Below, piece by piece: positions 63,613 through 64,000 of a stretch of DNA of 64,000 bases. The notes beneath the pieces were generated by a model. The model did no database searches, was not told the DNA's origin, and was given only the letters and a program-made list of their open reading frames with translations. The DNA is from DUPQ01 sp022706885 (lineage in GTDB: Bacteria; Bacillota; Clostridia; DUPQ01). The stretch is taken from NCBI GenBank assembly GCA_022706885.1, contig JAKJBR010000001.1, positions 62,001 through 126,000 on the forward strand, given 5' to 3'. Numbering within the stretch: position 1 is the first letter of the stretch; each line of letters begins with the position of its first letter. The translations under genes and the position numbers were made by a program.

Positions 63613-63640
63613 TAGTAACACAGAAAGCAGGTTAAGTCAA
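63612..63640 (-). promoter_or_regulatory. Promoter of the riboswitch-antiporter transcript
   Basis: On the minus strand TTGACT (63640-63635), 17 bases, TACTAT (63617-63612). The expected start, near 63605, coincides with the first strand of riboswitch helix P1. Confidence 0.75.
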
Positions 63641-63645
63641 TGACG

Positions 63646-63672
63646 GAGCACTATTGGTGCTCTGTGCTTTTT
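63646..63672 (+). terminator. Hairpin with T-run, orientation uncertain
   Basis: GAGCAC/GTGCTC with loop TATTG, then TGTGC and five T on the plus strand. No plus-strand gene precedes it, so it may stop antisense transcription or be a minus-strand processing hairpin. Confidence 0.35.
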
Positions 63673-63724
63673 ACAACATTTTTAAAGTTTCTTTCAATAA
63701 AAAAACACAAAATCCGCTCTATTT

Positions 63725-64000
63725 CTACTTTTCCAATTGAGCTAATACTTTAGCAACGGAATTGATTGTTGTGTCGCGATAACCGTAAAAGGTTAGAGAA
63801 TTAACACTATCATAGAACTCAAGAATAATGAATATTTTGTTATACCTGTATACTTCTGTTGACGGACGGCCGAAAACACAATCGGTAGTATAAACAAACC
63901 CGTTGTTGTCGTCTGTCAAATCGTCTACAAAGGTAATCTTTACCTTGTTGCCTTGGACAATACCTTGAGTATATTTTGTTAAAGCCAGATATTTACCGTA
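63725..64000 (-). CDS. Protein of unknown function, C-terminal part (runs off the right edge)
   Basis: The reading frame is open from the stop at 63727-63725 to the end of the window, giving the last 91 residues: ...YGKYLALTKYTQGIVQGNK...VDDLTDDNNGF, FGRPSTEVYRYNKIFIILEF and the end SVAKVLAQLEK. Its alternating hydrophobic pattern suggests a beta-rich domain. I do not recognise it. A TTG at 63919 could be taken for a start, but the frame clearly continues upstream. It is on the same strand as the antiporter and ends 85 bases before the antiporter promoter. Confidence 0.6.
   Translation of the reverse strand, partial: YGKYLALTKYTQGIVQGNKVKITFVDDLTDDNNGFVYTTDCVFGRPSTEVYRYNKIFIILEFYDSVNSLTFYGYRDTTINSVAKVLAQLEK

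Noticed and set aside
63423..63635. A 70-residue plus-strand reading frame at the right end
   Set aside because: It lies entirely over the riboswitch and its promoter on the other strand; its Pro/Gly-rich sequence is the complement of conserved aptamer bases.

Overview
The window looks like the replication-origin region of a low-GC, anaerobic Firmicute of the class Clostridia. This is inferred from the dnaA-dnaN-recF-remB-gyrB block, AT-rich codon use, strong AGGAGG-type ribosome binding sites, a complete Rnf complex, a GTP-type PEP carboxykinase, a DnaD-domain protein, a RemB homologue and a ydaO-class c-di-AMP riboswitch. The species cannot be named from the sequence alone. No CRISPR array, rRNA gene, insertion sequence or prophage was seen.

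Layout. At 0-6.2 kb, on the minus strand, lie gyrB (start only), remB, recF, dnaN, dnaA and pckA. The origin is bipartite: DnaA boxes lie upstream of dnaA, and a DnaA-trio unwinding element lies between dnaA and dnaN. At 6.4-15.1 kb, on the plus strand, are a MATE exporter, a DUF819 permease, a glycerol-1-phosphate dehydrogenase, tRNA-Ser, an RNHCP zinc protein, a DUF1538 membrane protein with a tandem PII-like partner, and a two-component system. At 15.2-22.4 kb are GtrA, threonine dehydrogenase, ispE, acpS, an SbcD/YhaN-type nuclease-ATPase pair, a DnaD protein and tRNA-Arg. At 22.8-24.7 kb are two near-identical lipoproteins sharing an upstream palindrome. At 24.8-33 kb are rnfCDGEAB, a small membrane protein and gyrA, followed by a second cluster of perfect DnaA boxes. 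At 33-37.4 kb are a PadR/DUF1700-like/DUF4097 operon, a PAP2 phosphatase, a zinc-ribbon membrane protein and an SDR reductase.

From 37.6 to 61.6 kb the content is mostly accessory carbohydrate metabolism: a secreted PPC-repeat protein, a GH127 enzyme, two related cell-surface proteins with MacB-like extracytoplasmic domains, a GH42-like enzyme, tRNA-Leu, two AAA/DUF4143 ATPases, an MFS transporter, a GH2 enzyme, a UroD-like protein, a ROK-SIS-eda-kdgK-phosphohexomutase operon and malQ. The glycoside hydrolases have no signal peptides, so they probably act on imported oligosaccharides. The KDPG aldolase and KDG kinase are the last steps of hexuronate breakdown. The right end holds a cation:proton antiporter and a PII-like protein behind a c-di-AMP riboswitch with its own promoter, then the C-terminal part of an unknown protein that runs off the window.

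Recurring theme: two unrelated membrane transporters (DUF1538 and the antiporter) are each paired with a PII-fold protein. The antiporter pair is also under c-di-AMP control, which suggests ion transport tied to nucleotide signalling.
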